Part shown: piece after piece, positions 42,133 to 50,067 of the stretch
Layout of the letters: each line of letters starts with the position of its first letter
How positions within the stretch are numbered: the first letter of the stretch is position 1
Origin: CAYFKJ01 sp964528595
GTDB taxonomy: Bacteria; Pseudomonadota; Alphaproteobacteria; UBA2966
Assembly: GCA_964528595.1 (NCBI GenBank)
Contig: CAZGTM010000018.1
Span: 1 to 64,000 of the forward strand
DNA: 64,000 bases
Reading direction: 5' to 3'
Position numbers and translations under genes: made by a program
Notes under the pieces: model-generated
The model's database searches: none
What the model was told of the DNA's origin: nothing
Seen by the model: the letters and a program-made list of their open reading frames with translations, nothing else

Positions 42133-42582
42133 ATGATCATGTATTCCCGCGAATTGACCGTCTCATGGGGCGAATCCGATCCCTTCGGCCTGGTTTACTA
42201 TCCGATGATGTTCACCTGGTTCAACGAGACCGAACACGAACTGCTGCGGGCGCTGGGTTTTCCCACCAACCGGCTGATCAAGGATACCCGCACGGCCTTC
42301 GTCATGGGCGACGTGCATTTCCGCTTCATCGGCCCGGCCGCCTACGGCGACAAGGTGCGCACCACCATCCACATGCACAAGATGGGCGAAAGCACGGTGC
42401 ACTGGGACTGCAAGGCGGTGCAGGCGGGCTCGGGCGACGTCATCACCGAGGGCCGCGCCATCCGCATCTACGCCCGCATCAAGGAAGACGGCAACCTCGA
42501 AGCCCACCCCATCCCCGATTACATCCGCGAGGCCCTGACCAAGCCCGGCGGGCTGATCAACCTGCCGGAACAGGAGGAGTGA
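42133..42582 (+). CDS. acyl-CoA thioesterase, 4-hydroxybenzoyl-CoA thioesterase type
   Basis: 149 aa from ATG 42133; a TTG at 42106 is possible. Hotdog fold with the family signature WGESDPFGLVYYPMMFTWFNE, containing the catalytic Asp. The rest fits: FVMGDVHFRFIGPAAYGDKV and VITEGRAIRIYARI. It cleaves an acyl- or aryl-CoA ester. It is divergent from coaBC. Confidence 0.9.
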   Translation: MIMYSRELTVSWGESDPFGLVYYPMMFTWFNETEHELLRALGFPTNRLIKDTRTAFVMGDVHFRFIGPAAYGDKVRTTIHMHKMGESTVHWDCKAVQAGSGDVITEGRAIRIYARIKEDGNLEAHPIPDYIREALTKPGGLINLPEQEE

Positions 42583-42696
42583 GCAAGGAAATCGAATTCT
42601 AAAATTCGCAATTGGAATTGCTCAATCGCAGGCTGAAATACTAGGCCGCATAATCTACAATAGGCGCTTCGCGGACTCGGCACAGGAAGCGAGAAA

Positions 42697-43164
42697 ATGG
42701 TTTCGGGTGATTCCCAATCCTGGAAACAGAAGTCGGTCGATTACGGCCTAGATGGTAAATTCATACGACCCATTTACTTGGGCCTAGGCGATCTTTTTGC
42801 GCGGCACCGTTTCGAACACGACGACCTCTTGGTTCATGTCTACAACAAAATTAAAATGATGGATCAGGTGTTGGAAAGGAATTTCAGCCTGATCGGCAAG
42901 CTGATTAACAAATTTCACGGAGAAGACGTTGAGCGCATCGAATTGTATGGCATGGTCTTAAAGCAATTGTATGAAATAATTGGAGAAGAACCCCCCATCC
43001 CCTTTGACATAGCTTATAGCTATCAAATACCCCATTTGGGTGTTAGGGAATTGTATAACCGTGCGGCGGAAGTTGATTCGACCGAACTTACCGACGGCAG
43101 AAATCAGATTGACATGTGGCGGGCACCTAGAGGCGTTTTTCCGTGGTCGAAAGATCCTATGTGA
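42697..43164 (+). CDS. hypothetical protein
   Basis: 155 aa, not recognised. It is soluble and slightly acidic with a helical middle (VHVYNKIKMMDQVLERNFSLIGKLINKF). Composition is clearly more AT-rich than its neighbours (for example around 42840-43030), which suggests acquisition. No RBS stands out before the ATG. It lies in the stretch separating coaBC from ubiB. Confidence 0.5.
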   Translation: MVSGDSQSWKQKSVDYGLDGKFIRPIYLGLGDLFARHRFEHDDLLVHVYNKIKMMDQVLERNFSLIGKLINKFHGEDVERIELYGMVLKQLYEIIGEEPPIPFDIAYSYQIPHLGVRELYNRAAEVDSTELTDGRNQIDMWRAPRGVFPWSKDPM

Positions 43165-43211
43165 CACCATTTTCCACTTCATCCACCACAGCACGCTGCC
43201 CCCCATCCTGT

Positions 43212-43292
43212 CCTTCCCCCGCTAAGGGGGGAAGGAACTCAAGTTGAGATTTCACCCTGACCCTAAGATGCCCTCCCCCTTGAGGGGGGAGG
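43212..43292. repeat. pair of intergenic palindromes (REP-like)
   Basis: CCTTCCCCC-loop-GGGGGGAAGG (43212-43234) and CCTCCCCC-TTGA-GGGGGGAGG (43272-43292) are followed by GGTTGGGTGGGGGTGG. This type of C/G-run palindrome is a frequent intergenic repeat in proteobacteria. It is adjacent to the ubiB remnant. Confidence 0.65.
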
Positions 43293-43342
43293 GTTGGGTG
43301 GGGGTGGAGCAACAAGATCGGACATCCGATACCCGATAGAAG

Positions 43343-43494
43343 TTACATCTTCGCCGGCATCACCGTGATCACGCCGACCAGCGGAATAATGACCAGCGTC
43401 GACGGCATGCCTTGCGGCGGCCCGAGACCTCGCCGGTGGCGCGTTCGCTGCCGGGATGGGGTTTGATACCGCCGGCGGTGAGCCAGTCCGTTTT
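43343..43494 (-). pseudogene. frameshifted copy of the ubiB 3' end
   Basis: About 150 bases match 44213-44360 at roughly 80% identity. In the minus frame it encodes TAGGIKPHPGSERATGEVSGRRK, then a one-base deletion. After correction it continues MPSTLVIIPLVGVITVMPAKM-stop, against MPSMLIIILLVGVIAVLLAKM-stop of the intact UbiB. Homology begins exactly at the stop codon. Confidence 0.85.
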
Positions 43495-43515
43495 TCCAAT
43501 GAGGACGAGGATGAA

Positions 43516-43545
43516 CGAAAACGGCGCTCCGCGTCGGGAGCGCCG
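43516..43545 (-). terminator. terminator after secreted DsrE-like gene
   Basis: Read on minus, CGGCGCTCCC-loop-GGAGCGCCG is followed by TTTTCGTT, 26 bases beyond the stop of the gene at 43571. Confidence 0.75.
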
Positions 43546-43570
43546 CTCAGGTACTTGACGAGTAAACCGG

Positions 43571-44026
43571 CTAAGGCTTGATGTAGGTGTAGCCCATCTG
43601 TTGCAGGCGCGAGAGCTCGGCGACGCCGCTCGGGATGATGTCTTCCTTAAAGACGTCGTAAAGATCGTCCTCGTAGGAAATCTTGCGGCCCTTGAGCGTG
43701 TTGGCGCAGACCTGGAAATCGACATCCTGCGATTTCAGGCTGTTGACGGCGCCCTGGAGTTGTTCGTTGCCTTTTTGCGCGCTCAACAGCAGGCCGAGGC
43801 CGTTGCCGTGCATGACAACCTTGATTTCCATCTTGTCGGCGCCGACGGCGTTGATGTGGTTCTGGATGTTGCGCATGGCGCCGCGGTATTTCTTGTCCTT
43901 GTCGCCGCCCGTGTAGTTGATGTGGTAGACGATCTTCTGCTTGCCGTAGCGCTCATCCGCCGACGCGCCGCCCGCGACCAGCGTCAGGGCCGCCAGTGCG
44001 GCGAACAAAATTCCGAAAATACGCAT
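43571..44026 (-). CDS. secreted DsrE-family protein
   Basis: 151 aa with a signal peptide (GILFAALAALTLVAGGASA). The mature part fits periplasmic DsrE-like proteins: KIVYHINYTGGD at the start of the fold, IKVVMHGNGLGLLL, and the conserved single Cys in DFQVCANTLKGRKIS, a possible persulfide carrier. It has its own terminator. It lies between two copies of the ubiB 3' end, so it was probably inserted behind ubiB. Confidence 0.85.
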   Translation of the reverse strand: MRIFGILFAALAALTLVAGGASADERYGKQKIVYHINYTGGDKDKKYRGAMRNIQNHINAVGADKMEIKVVMHGNGLGLLLSAQKGNEQLQGAVNSLKSQDVDFQVCANTLKGRKISYEDDLYDVFKEDIIPSGVAELSRLQQMGYTYIKP

Positions 44027-44212
44027 GTTTCCCTCCCCTAATGAATAACCGGTGTCGGTTTTTCCGGGCGGGCCCCCCAGCCCATGACATTTTCGTCGCC
44101 GGCTGAGCGCTTGTTCATCGCCCCACCCGAGGTGGCAGTATGTCAGCCAAGTGCCGTATATTCAATTATTATAATATTCGTTCGCAACCGACTGAGCGGC
44201 TGGAGGCTCCGC

Positions 44213-45766
44213 CTACATCTTGGCCAGCAGCACCGCGATGACGCCGACGAGCAGGATGATGATCAGCATCGACGGCATGCCCTTGCGCCGGCCCGAGGCT
44301 TCGCCGATGGCGCGTTCGCTGTCGGGGTGAAGCTTGATGCCGGCGGCGGTGAGCTGGTCGCTGGCCTGTTCGGCGCGCTCGATGATGGCCGGGATGCGCC
44401 GGGCGGCCAGCGCGGTTTCCTTGACGGCGTCGGCCATGCGCGCTTCGGGGCCCAGGTTGTCGCGCACCCACTCGGCGAGGAAGGGTTTGGCGGCCTCGAA
44501 AAAGTTGGTGTCGGGGCTCAAATCGCGGCAGACGCCCTCGACCACCACCAAGGTTTTCTGCAGCAGCAGCAATTGCGGCTGGGTCTGCATGGCGAAGGTC
44601 TCGGTGATCTGGAAGAGCTGGGCCAGCAAACGCCCGATGGAAATATCGGAGGCCGCCAGCCCCATGATCGGTTCGCCGATGCTGCGGCAGGCCTGGGCGA
44701 AGACGTCGACGGATTTGTCGCGCGGCACGTAACCCGCCTCGAAATGGATCTCGGCGGCGCGGTGCCAGTCGCCGGTGACGAAGGCCAGCAACAGTTCCGC
44801 CACGAAACAGCGGGTCTGGCGGTCCAAGCGGCCCATGATGCCGAAGTCGACGGCCAGCACGCGGCCGTCGTCGCGCACAAAGAGGTTGCCGGGGTGCAGG
44901 TCGGCGTGGAAGAAGCCGTCACGGAAGACTTGGCGCAGGAACGCCACCAGGAGGCCGGCGGCGATGGCCTCGGTGTCGTGGCCGGCGGCGATCAGGGCGT
45001 CGCGGTCGGCGATGGGGATACCGTGGATGCGCTCGACCGTCATGACGCGGCGCTGGGTGCTGCTCCAGTCGATCTCCGGCACGCCGAATTCGGCGTCGGT
45101 TTCGAAGGCGTCCGCCAGTTCCGAGGCCGCCGCCGCCTCCAGCCTCAGGTCCATCTCGAGATCGACGGTTTCCTTGAACGTCCTTACCACTTCGATGGGC
45201 CTGAGACGGCGGAACCCGGGTTGCAGCGTCTCGATGGCTTCGGCCAGCCAGTAGAACAGCCGCAGGTCGCGGGCGAAGGCGTCCTCGATGCCGGGCCGCA
45301 GCACCTTGACGGCAACCTCCGCGCCCTCCGCCGTCTTGGCGAAATGGACCTGGGCGATGGAGGCGGCGGCCACAGGTTCGTCGTCGAACTCGGCAAACAT
45401 GGCGTCGATCGGCAAGTCGAACTCGGCTTCGATGGTGGCCTTGGCCTCGGCTGCCGAGAAGGGCGGCAGGCGGTCGCGCAGGTCCGCCAGGTCGGCGGCC
45501 ACGTCCTCGCCGATCAGATCGGCGCGGGTCGACAGCGACTGGCCGAACTTGATGAAGCTCGGCCCCATTTCCTGCAGGGCGGCGGCCAGGCGCTGGCCCG
45601 GGCGCAGGCCGGCATGCGACTTGTGGGGCCGGCCGGCGAAGAAACGCAGAACGCTGACAGCCCAGTCCGGCAGGTCGAGGCGTTCCAGGGGAAACAGCGC
45701 ATCATAGCGCGCCAGGGTGCGGACGATGCCCAACAGGCGCAGCAGGCTTTGAATGGCGCGGAACAT
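44213..45766 (-). CDS. ubiB: ubiquinone biosynthesis ATPase/kinase-like protein UbiB
   Basis: 517 aa, ABC1/ADCK family. The conserved KxGQ-like motif is FIKFGQSLSTRADL. The ATP/Mg site residues lie in AAASIAQVH, VAVKVLRPG, ADLHPGNLFV and VDFGIMGRLD. A C-terminal hydrophobic hairpin (MLIIILLVGVIAVLLA) anchors it to the membrane. It is downstream of ubiE by 5 bases. Its 3' end is duplicated at 43343-43494. Confidence 0.97.
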   Translation of the reverse strand: MFRAIQSLLRLLGIVRTLARYDALFPLERLDLPDWAVSVLRFFAGRPHKSHAGLRPGQRLAAALQEMGPSFIKFGQSLSTRADLIGEDVAADLADLRDRLPPFSAAEAKATIEAEFDLPIDAMFAEFDDEPVAAASIAQVHFAKTAEGAEVAVKVLRPGIEDAFARDLRLFYWLAEAIETLQPGFRRLRPIEVVRTFKETVDLEMDLRLEAAAASELADAFETDAEFGVPEIDWSSTQRRVMTVERIHGIPIADRDALIAAGHDTEAIAAGLLVAFLRQVFRDGFFHADLHPGNLFVRDDGRVLAVDFGIMGRLDRQTRCFVAELLLAFVTGDWHRAAEIHFEAGYVPRDKSVDVFAQACRSIGEPIMGLAASDISIGRLLAQLFQITETFAMQTQPQLLLLQKTLVVVEGVCRDLSPDTNFFEAAKPFLAEWVRDNLGPEARMADAVKETALAARRIPAIIERAEQASDQLTAAGIKLHPDSERAIGEASGRRKGMPSMLIIILLVGVIAVLLAKM

Positions 45767-45771
45767 CGTGG

Positions 45772-46563
45772 TCAGATACGCCAGGCGGAATGCAGCGCCG
45801 CGATGCCGCCCGACAGGTTGCGGATTTTGACCTGATCCAACCCGGCCTCGGCGATCATGGCGGCAAAAGTGTCCTGATCGGGAAATTTCCGGATGCTCTC
45901 GGCAAGGTACTGATAGGCCTCCCGGTCGCCGGCCACGATTTCACCCAGGGCCGGTAGGATCTGGAATGAATAGGCGTCGTAGGCGGCCTTCAGGCCGGGC
46001 AGGATGACCTGGCTGAATTCGAGGCAGAGGAAACGCCCGCCCGGCTTCAGCACCCGCCGCGCCTCACGCAATGCGGCCGGAATGTCGGTGACGTTGCGGA
46101 TGCCGAAGGCGATGGTGTAGGCGTCGACGCTGGCCGACGCCACCGGCAGGGCTTCGGCGTTGCCGCAGAGCCAGTCGATGCCCTGCAGCCGCCCCCGGTC
46201 GATGGCCCGGTCGCGCCCCACCACGATCATCGCTTCGTTGATGTCGCAGACCGACACCCGGGCGCCGCCGCCGCGTTCGGCGGTGCGCTCGAGATAACGC
46301 TCGGCGATGTCGCCGGTGCCGCCGGCCACGTCGAGCAGGTGATCGCCCGGCCGGGGATTGAGCCAGTCGAGCAGGGCCGACTTCCACAGCCGGTGGATGC
46401 CGACGCTCATCAGGTCGTTCATCAGGTCGTAGTTTTCTGCCACGCCGTCGAAAACCGCGCGCACCATCCCTGCCTTCTGCTCCCGCTCCACCGTGCGGAA
46501 GCCGAAGTGGGTACGGTCTTCGGCGGAAGATTGCGGGCCGTTTCTGTCGTTGCTGGCGTTCAT
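45772..46563 (-). CDS. ubiE: demethylmenaquinone/2-methoxy-6-polyprenyl-1,4-benzoquinol methylase UbiE
   Basis: 263 aa from ATG 46563; the open frame runs much further upstream but is antisense to mutM there. It is the C-methyltransferase of ubiquinone/menaquinone synthesis. Motifs: VFDGVAENYDLMNDLMSVGIHRLWK, SAM-binding LDVAGGTGDIAER, and AFGIRNVTDIPAALREARRVLKPGG. It is divergent from mutM. Confidence 0.97.
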   Translation of the reverse strand: MNASNDRNGPQSSAEDRTHFGFRTVEREQKAGMVRAVFDGVAENYDLMNDLMSVGIHRLWKSALLDWLNPRPGDHLLDVAGGTGDIAERYLERTAERGGGARVSVCDINEAMIVVGRDRAIDRGRLQGIDWLCGNAEALPVASASVDAYTIAFGIRNVTDIPAALREARRVLKPGGRFLCLEFSQVILPGLKAAYDAYSFQILPALGEIVAGDREAYQYLAESIRKFPDQDTFAAMIAEAGLDQVKIRNLSGGIAALHSAWRI

Positions 46564-46632
46564 CAGGCGAAGATAGCGCAGGCCCCTGATCCGCGCTACC
46601 TTGCCACGCCAAAATAGCAGGGTGCCGATCAG

Positions 46633-47463
46633 ATGCCTGAATTGCCGGAAGTCGAGACCGTCCGCCGCGGCCTGATCCCCTTTATGGAGGGCCGCACCTT
46701 CGCGCGCGTCGAGCAACGCCGGCCCAAGCTGCGCATCCCCTTTCCCGAGAGCTTCGCCGACCGGCTGACCGGCCGCTCCGTTGTGCGCCTGGCGCGGCGG
46801 GCGAAATACCTGCTGGCCCATCTCGACGACGGCTGGGTGCTGATCATCCACCTCGGCATGTCGGGGCGCATGATGACGGCGCCCGGCCCCGCCGCCCCGC
46901 CGGGCAAACACGACCACGTGGTTTTTGAAATGGACGGCGGCGGCGTCATCACCTTCAACGACATCCGCCGTTTCGGCCTGATGACCCTGGCCGAGGAAGC
47001 GGACCTGGAAAGCCACAAACTGCTGCGTGACCTGGGGCCGGAACCGCTCGGCAACGAGTTTTCCGGGGCCTACCTCTCTGAGGTGCTTCGCGGCCGGCAG
47101 ACGCCGATCAAGGCCGCCCTGCTGGACCAGAAAGTGGTGTCCGGCGTCGGCAACATCTATGCCTGCGAGGCGCTGTTCCGGGCCGGCATTTCGCCCAAGC
47201 GCCTGGCCGCCAGCGTCGCCGGCAGGCGGGCGGAACGGCTGGCGCCGGCGGTGCGCCAGGTGCTGGAGGACGCCATCGCGGCCGGCGGCTCGACGCTCAG
47301 GGACTATGTTCAGGCGGACGGCGAATTGGGCTATTTCCAGCATGACTTCGCGGTTTATGGCCGCGAAGGCGAACCCTGTTCCGGCTGCGACTGCGGCGGC
47401 ACGGTCAAACGCATCGCCCAGGCCGGCCGCTCCACCTTCTATTGCGCCAGGCGCCAGCGCTAG
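46633..47463 (+). CDS. mutM: formamidopyrimidine-DNA glycosylase (MutM/Fpg) with altered zinc finger
   Basis: 276 aa. N-terminal catalytic PELPEVETVRRGL (Pro2 is the nucleophile), the Lys in the LARRAKYLL beta strand, and helix-two-turn-helix VVSGVGNIYACEALFRAGI are intact. The C-terminal zinc finger has Cys249, Cys252, Cys254 and Cys271, but residue 274, normally the fourth Cys (CxxC), is Arg (codon CGC at 47452-47454). Cys254 might substitute as a ligand. It repairs 8-oxoguanine in DNA. Confidence 0.95.
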   Translation: MPELPEVETVRRGLIPFMEGRTFARVEQRRPKLRIPFPESFADRLTGRSVVRLARRAKYLLAHLDDGWVLIIHLGMSGRMMTAPGPAAPPGKHDHVVFEMDGGGVITFNDIRRFGLMTLAEEADLESHKLLRDLGPEPLGNEFSGAYLSEVLRGRQTPIKAALLDQKVVSGVGNIYACEALFRAGISPKRLAASVAGRRAERLAPAVRQVLEDAIAAGGSTLRDYVQADGELGYFQHDFAVYGREGEPCSGCDCGGTVKRIAQAGRSTFYCARRQR

Positions 47464-47487
47464 GGCGGTTGTGCTAGGTTGAGCGCC

Positions 47488-47844
47488 ATGCCGATCATAA
47501 CGTCTCTCGCCCGTTCCCTCGCGCTGGCCGGCCTGTTGTGGGCCGGGGCGGCGGCCGCCCAAGATTTTTTCGCCAGCGTCGACGACCTGCCGCTGATGGC
47601 CGGCCTGGCTGAAATCCCCGAAGCCGCCCTGATGTACGACAAGCCCGGCGGGCGCATCGCCGAAGTGATGGCGCGCGGGCCGGTCTCGCGCGATGCCGTA
47701 AAACGGTTTTACGCCCAGTCCCTGCCGCAACTGGGCTGGCAAGTGACGAATGAGGGTTTCGAGCGCGACGGCGAAATGCTAACCATCACCTATCAGACCG
47801 ACCAGAGCGACACCGTCGTGCGCCTGCGCCTCAATCCGAAATAA
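47488..47844 (+). CDS. secreted hypothetical protein
   Basis: 118 aa from ATG 47488. A signal peptide (LARSLALAGLLWAGAAAA) is followed by a ~95-residue mature domain: KPGGRIAEVMARGPVSRDAVKRFY, then LPQLGWQVTNEGFERDGEMLTITY. A similar small periplasmic protein often follows mutM in Rhodospirillales. Function unknown. Confidence 0.8.
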   Translation: MPIITSLARSLALAGLLWAGAAAAQDFFASVDDLPLMAGLAEIPEAALMYDKPGGRIAEVMARGPVSRDAVKRFYAQSLPQLGWQVTNEGFERDGEMLTITYQTDQSDTVVRLRLNPK

Positions 47845-47876
47845 CCCCCCCTCCTTGGAACCTGGAGATCGCATTC

Positions 47877-48653
47877 ATGTCTTACGAAAACATATTGGTT
47901 GAAACCCACGATGCGGTGGGCCTGATCACCCTGAACCGCCCGGACGCCCTCAATGCCCTGAGTTCGCCGCTGATGGCCGATCTCACCGCGGCGTTGGACG
48001 AATTCGAAGCCGATGACGCCATCGGCGCCATCGTCATCACGGGCAGCGAAAAAGCCTTTGCCGCCGGCGCCGATATTAAGGAAATGCAGTCCAAGGACTT
48101 TATTACCGCCTACAGCGAAGACTTCGTCACCGCGGGCTGGCAGCGCATCACCCGGTGCCGCAAGCCGGTCATCGCGGCGGTCGCCGGGTTCGCCCTGGGC
48201 GGCGGCTGCGAGACCGCCCTGATGTGCGATTTCGTCATCGCCGCCGACAACGCCAAATTCGGCCAGCCCGAGATCAAGCTCGGCATCCTGCCCGGCGCCG
48301 GTGGCACCCAGCGCCTGACGCGCCAGGTCGGCAAGTCGAAGGCCATGGAAATGTGCCTGACTAGCCGCATGATGGATGCCGAGGAGGCCGAGCGTTCGGG
48401 CTTGGCCAGCCGCATCGTCCCGGTGGCCGATTTGATCGACGAGGCATTGAAAGTCGCCGCCGAAATCGCCGCCATGTCGCGGCCCACCGTGATGATGACC
48501 AAGGAGTGCATCAACCGGGCCTACGAAACCTCGCTGGCGGAAGGCGTCCTGTTCGAACGCCGGACCTTCCACTCGGCGTTCGCCCTGGAGGACCAGACCG
48601 AGGGCATGGCCGCGTTCGTCGAAAAACGCAAACCCGAGTTCAAGAACCGCTGA
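47877..48653 (+). CDS. enoyl-CoA hydratase (crotonase family)
   Basis: 258 aa. The oxyanion-hole residues and catalytic Glu pair are visible in AFAAGADIKEMQ, AGFALGGGCETALMCD and FGQPEIKLGILPGAGGTQRL. It hydrates short-chain 2-enoyl-CoA in fatty-acid oxidation. It is a common neighbour of rpsT-dnaA in alphaproteobacteria. Confidence 0.95.
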   Translation: MSYENILVETHDAVGLITLNRPDALNALSSPLMADLTAALDEFEADDAIGAIVITGSEKAFAAGADIKEMQSKDFITAYSEDFVTAGWQRITRCRKPVIAAVAGFALGGGCETALMCDFVIAADNAKFGQPEIKLGILPGAGGTQRLTRQVGKSKAMEMCLTSRMMDAEEAERSGLASRIVPVADLIDEALKVAAEIAAMSRPTVMMTKECINRAYETSLAEGVLFERRTFHSAFALEDQTEGMAAFVEKRKPEFKNR

Positions 48654-48735
48654 TCGGGTCGCGACTGTTCGGGGCTCGCATCGAGCGAATTGTGCGGCCC
48701 CGGGGAGAAATCTGAAAAAGCGCGGAAATCCAAGG

Positions 48736-48764
48736 TTGACGCGGCCCGGCGGCGGGACTATAAG
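48736..48764 (+). promoter_or_regulatory. sigma-70-type promoter of rpsT
   Basis: TTGACG (48736-48741), a 17-base spacer, and TATAAG (48759-48764), 65 bases before the rpsT ATG. Confidence 0.7.
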
Positions 48765-48829
48765 CCTGCGTTCGCGATGCGGTAACGCTGCCGCCCGCAC
48801 CCTTATTTTTTGCAACGAGAGAGTCATTC

Positions 48830-49096
48830 ATGGCGCATCATAAATCAGCGCTGAAGCGCATCCGGCGCACCGAGCGGGCCACCAATGTCAACCGTGACCG
48901 GCGCGGCCGCATCCGCAGTTCCATCCGCACCGTTGAGGAAGCCATCGCCGGCGGCGATCAGGCGGCGGCGCGGGCGGCCTTGCAGGCGGCGCAGCCGGAA
49001 ATCATGCGCGGCGTCTCGCGCGGCGTGATGAAACAGAACACGGCCTCGCGGAAAATTTCCCGCCTCGCCCACCGCATCAAGGGCATGGCCGGCTGA
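48830..49096 (+). CDS. rpsT: 30S ribosomal protein S20
   Basis: 88 aa, family length. MAHHKSALKRIRRTERATNVN at the N-terminus and the C-terminal GVMKQNTASRKISRLAHRIK are typical. It has its own promoter and terminator. Confidence 0.98.
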   Translation: MAHHKSALKRIRRTERATNVNRDRRGRIRSSIRTVEEAIAGGDQAAARAALQAAQPEIMRGVSRGVMKQNTASRKISRLAHRIKGMAG

Positions 49097-49133
49097 ACGG
49101 CTTCGGACATACGGTCATGTGACGACCGTTCTG

Positions 49134-49161
49134 ACCGCGTCCCTTTGGGGCGCGGTTTTTT
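49134..49161 (+). terminator. Rho-independent terminator after rpsT
   Basis: ACCGCG-t-CCC-TTT-GGG-g-CGCGGT followed by TTTTT. Confidence 0.9.
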
Positions 49162-49606
49162 ATTGGCGGGCGCTCGTCGGGGTCCGTTCGGATGGCCGGT
49201 CGAGCAAATTCCGCCCGGTGGTGTACGAGGCTCGTCATTAACCAACATTAAATTTGGGCCGGTCGGAATCGGCCATCAACATGTTGTGGAATTGATCGAG
49301 GCGAGACCGATTCAGGCCGTTTTTTTTCGGCGTTCTTCTTTCGGACCCATTGCGATTCTCCCAAGGTCGAATTACTGTATTGGGACATCGGCGCGGCACG
49401 CCGGTATAAAGTTGTAAAATCGATATTTCGAAGCTTTTTCTAGCCGAATACTTGCTGATTTGGTGAATTTGTCGGACGTTTTGCTAAAGCTTTAAGAAAA
49501 ATCGAAGTATAAAAAAACGAGGCCGTTAGGCTTGGTGGTCACGAGTAACGACGGGAATTCAATTCGGTCCAAGTTGAATTACCGTTTTCGGGGAGCGCTT
49601 CTTTAA
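49162..49606 (+). other. intergenic region upstream of the rhodanese-dnaA genes
   Basis: 445 bases without a gene. It turns AT-rich from about 49400 to 49520. It has GANTC sites at 49266, 49309 and 49354, with another at 49616 inside the next gene, and an inverted repeat AATTCAA-N11-TTGAATT at 49556-49580. I find no convincing DnaA box, so this looks like the dnaA-operon promoter region rather than a proven origin. Confidence 0.55.
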
Positions 49607-50065
49607 ATGTCTGGGGATTCATCTACAGCCGGCGCGACGAAGGTCGATGGAGACTATGCCGGCGATGTATCGGTCGAGGAAGCTTGGTCGATGCTCCAGG
49701 ATGATCCGGCGGCGACGTTGGTGGATGTGCGCTCGGCGGCCGAATGGGCGTTCGTCGGAACGCCCGACCTTGGGTCGCTGGAAAAATCGCCGGTCACGAT
49801 CGCCTGGCAGAACTTCCCCGGAATGATCACGAACCCGTTTTTTGTGGCCGAGATCAAGGCCCGCAGCGTGCCGCAGGATGCGCCGCTTTTACTGCTGTGC
49901 CGGTCCGGCGTGCGGTCGAAAGCGGCGGCGATCGCCTTGACGTCGGCGGGTTACGGCCCTTGCTACAACGTGGCCGGCGGCTTCGAGGGTGACCGCGACG
50001 ATAAAAAACACAGAGGAAGCGTAGGCGGCTGGCAGGCTGCCGGTCTTCCCTGGATACAGAGTTGA
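49607..50065 (+). CDS. rhodanese-domain protein
   Basis: 152 aa single rhodanese domain. The active-site loop Cys is in LLLCRSGVRSKAAA (CRSGVRS, a sulfurtransferase-type loop). It begins with SVEEAWSMLQDDPAATLVDVRSAAEW. The end overlaps the first codons of the dnaA open frame, suggesting coupling. Sulfur donor and acceptor are unknown. Confidence 0.9.
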   Translation: MSGDSSTAGATKVDGDYAGDVSVEEAWSMLQDDPAATLVDVRSAAEWAFVGTPDLGSLEKSPVTIAWQNFPGMITNPFFVAEIKARSVPQDAPLLLLCRSGVRSKAAAIALTSAGYGPCYNVAGGFEGDRDDKKHRGSVGGWQAAGLPWIQS

Positions 50066-50067
50066 AG

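Noticed and set aside
44084..45835. 583-codon plus-strand frame over ubiB
   Set aside because: Antisense shadow; ubiB motifs are unambiguous on the minus strand.
46564..47742. Upstream extension of the ubiE frame
   Set aside because: Lies antisense to mutM and the small secreted gene; UbiE homology starts at 46563.
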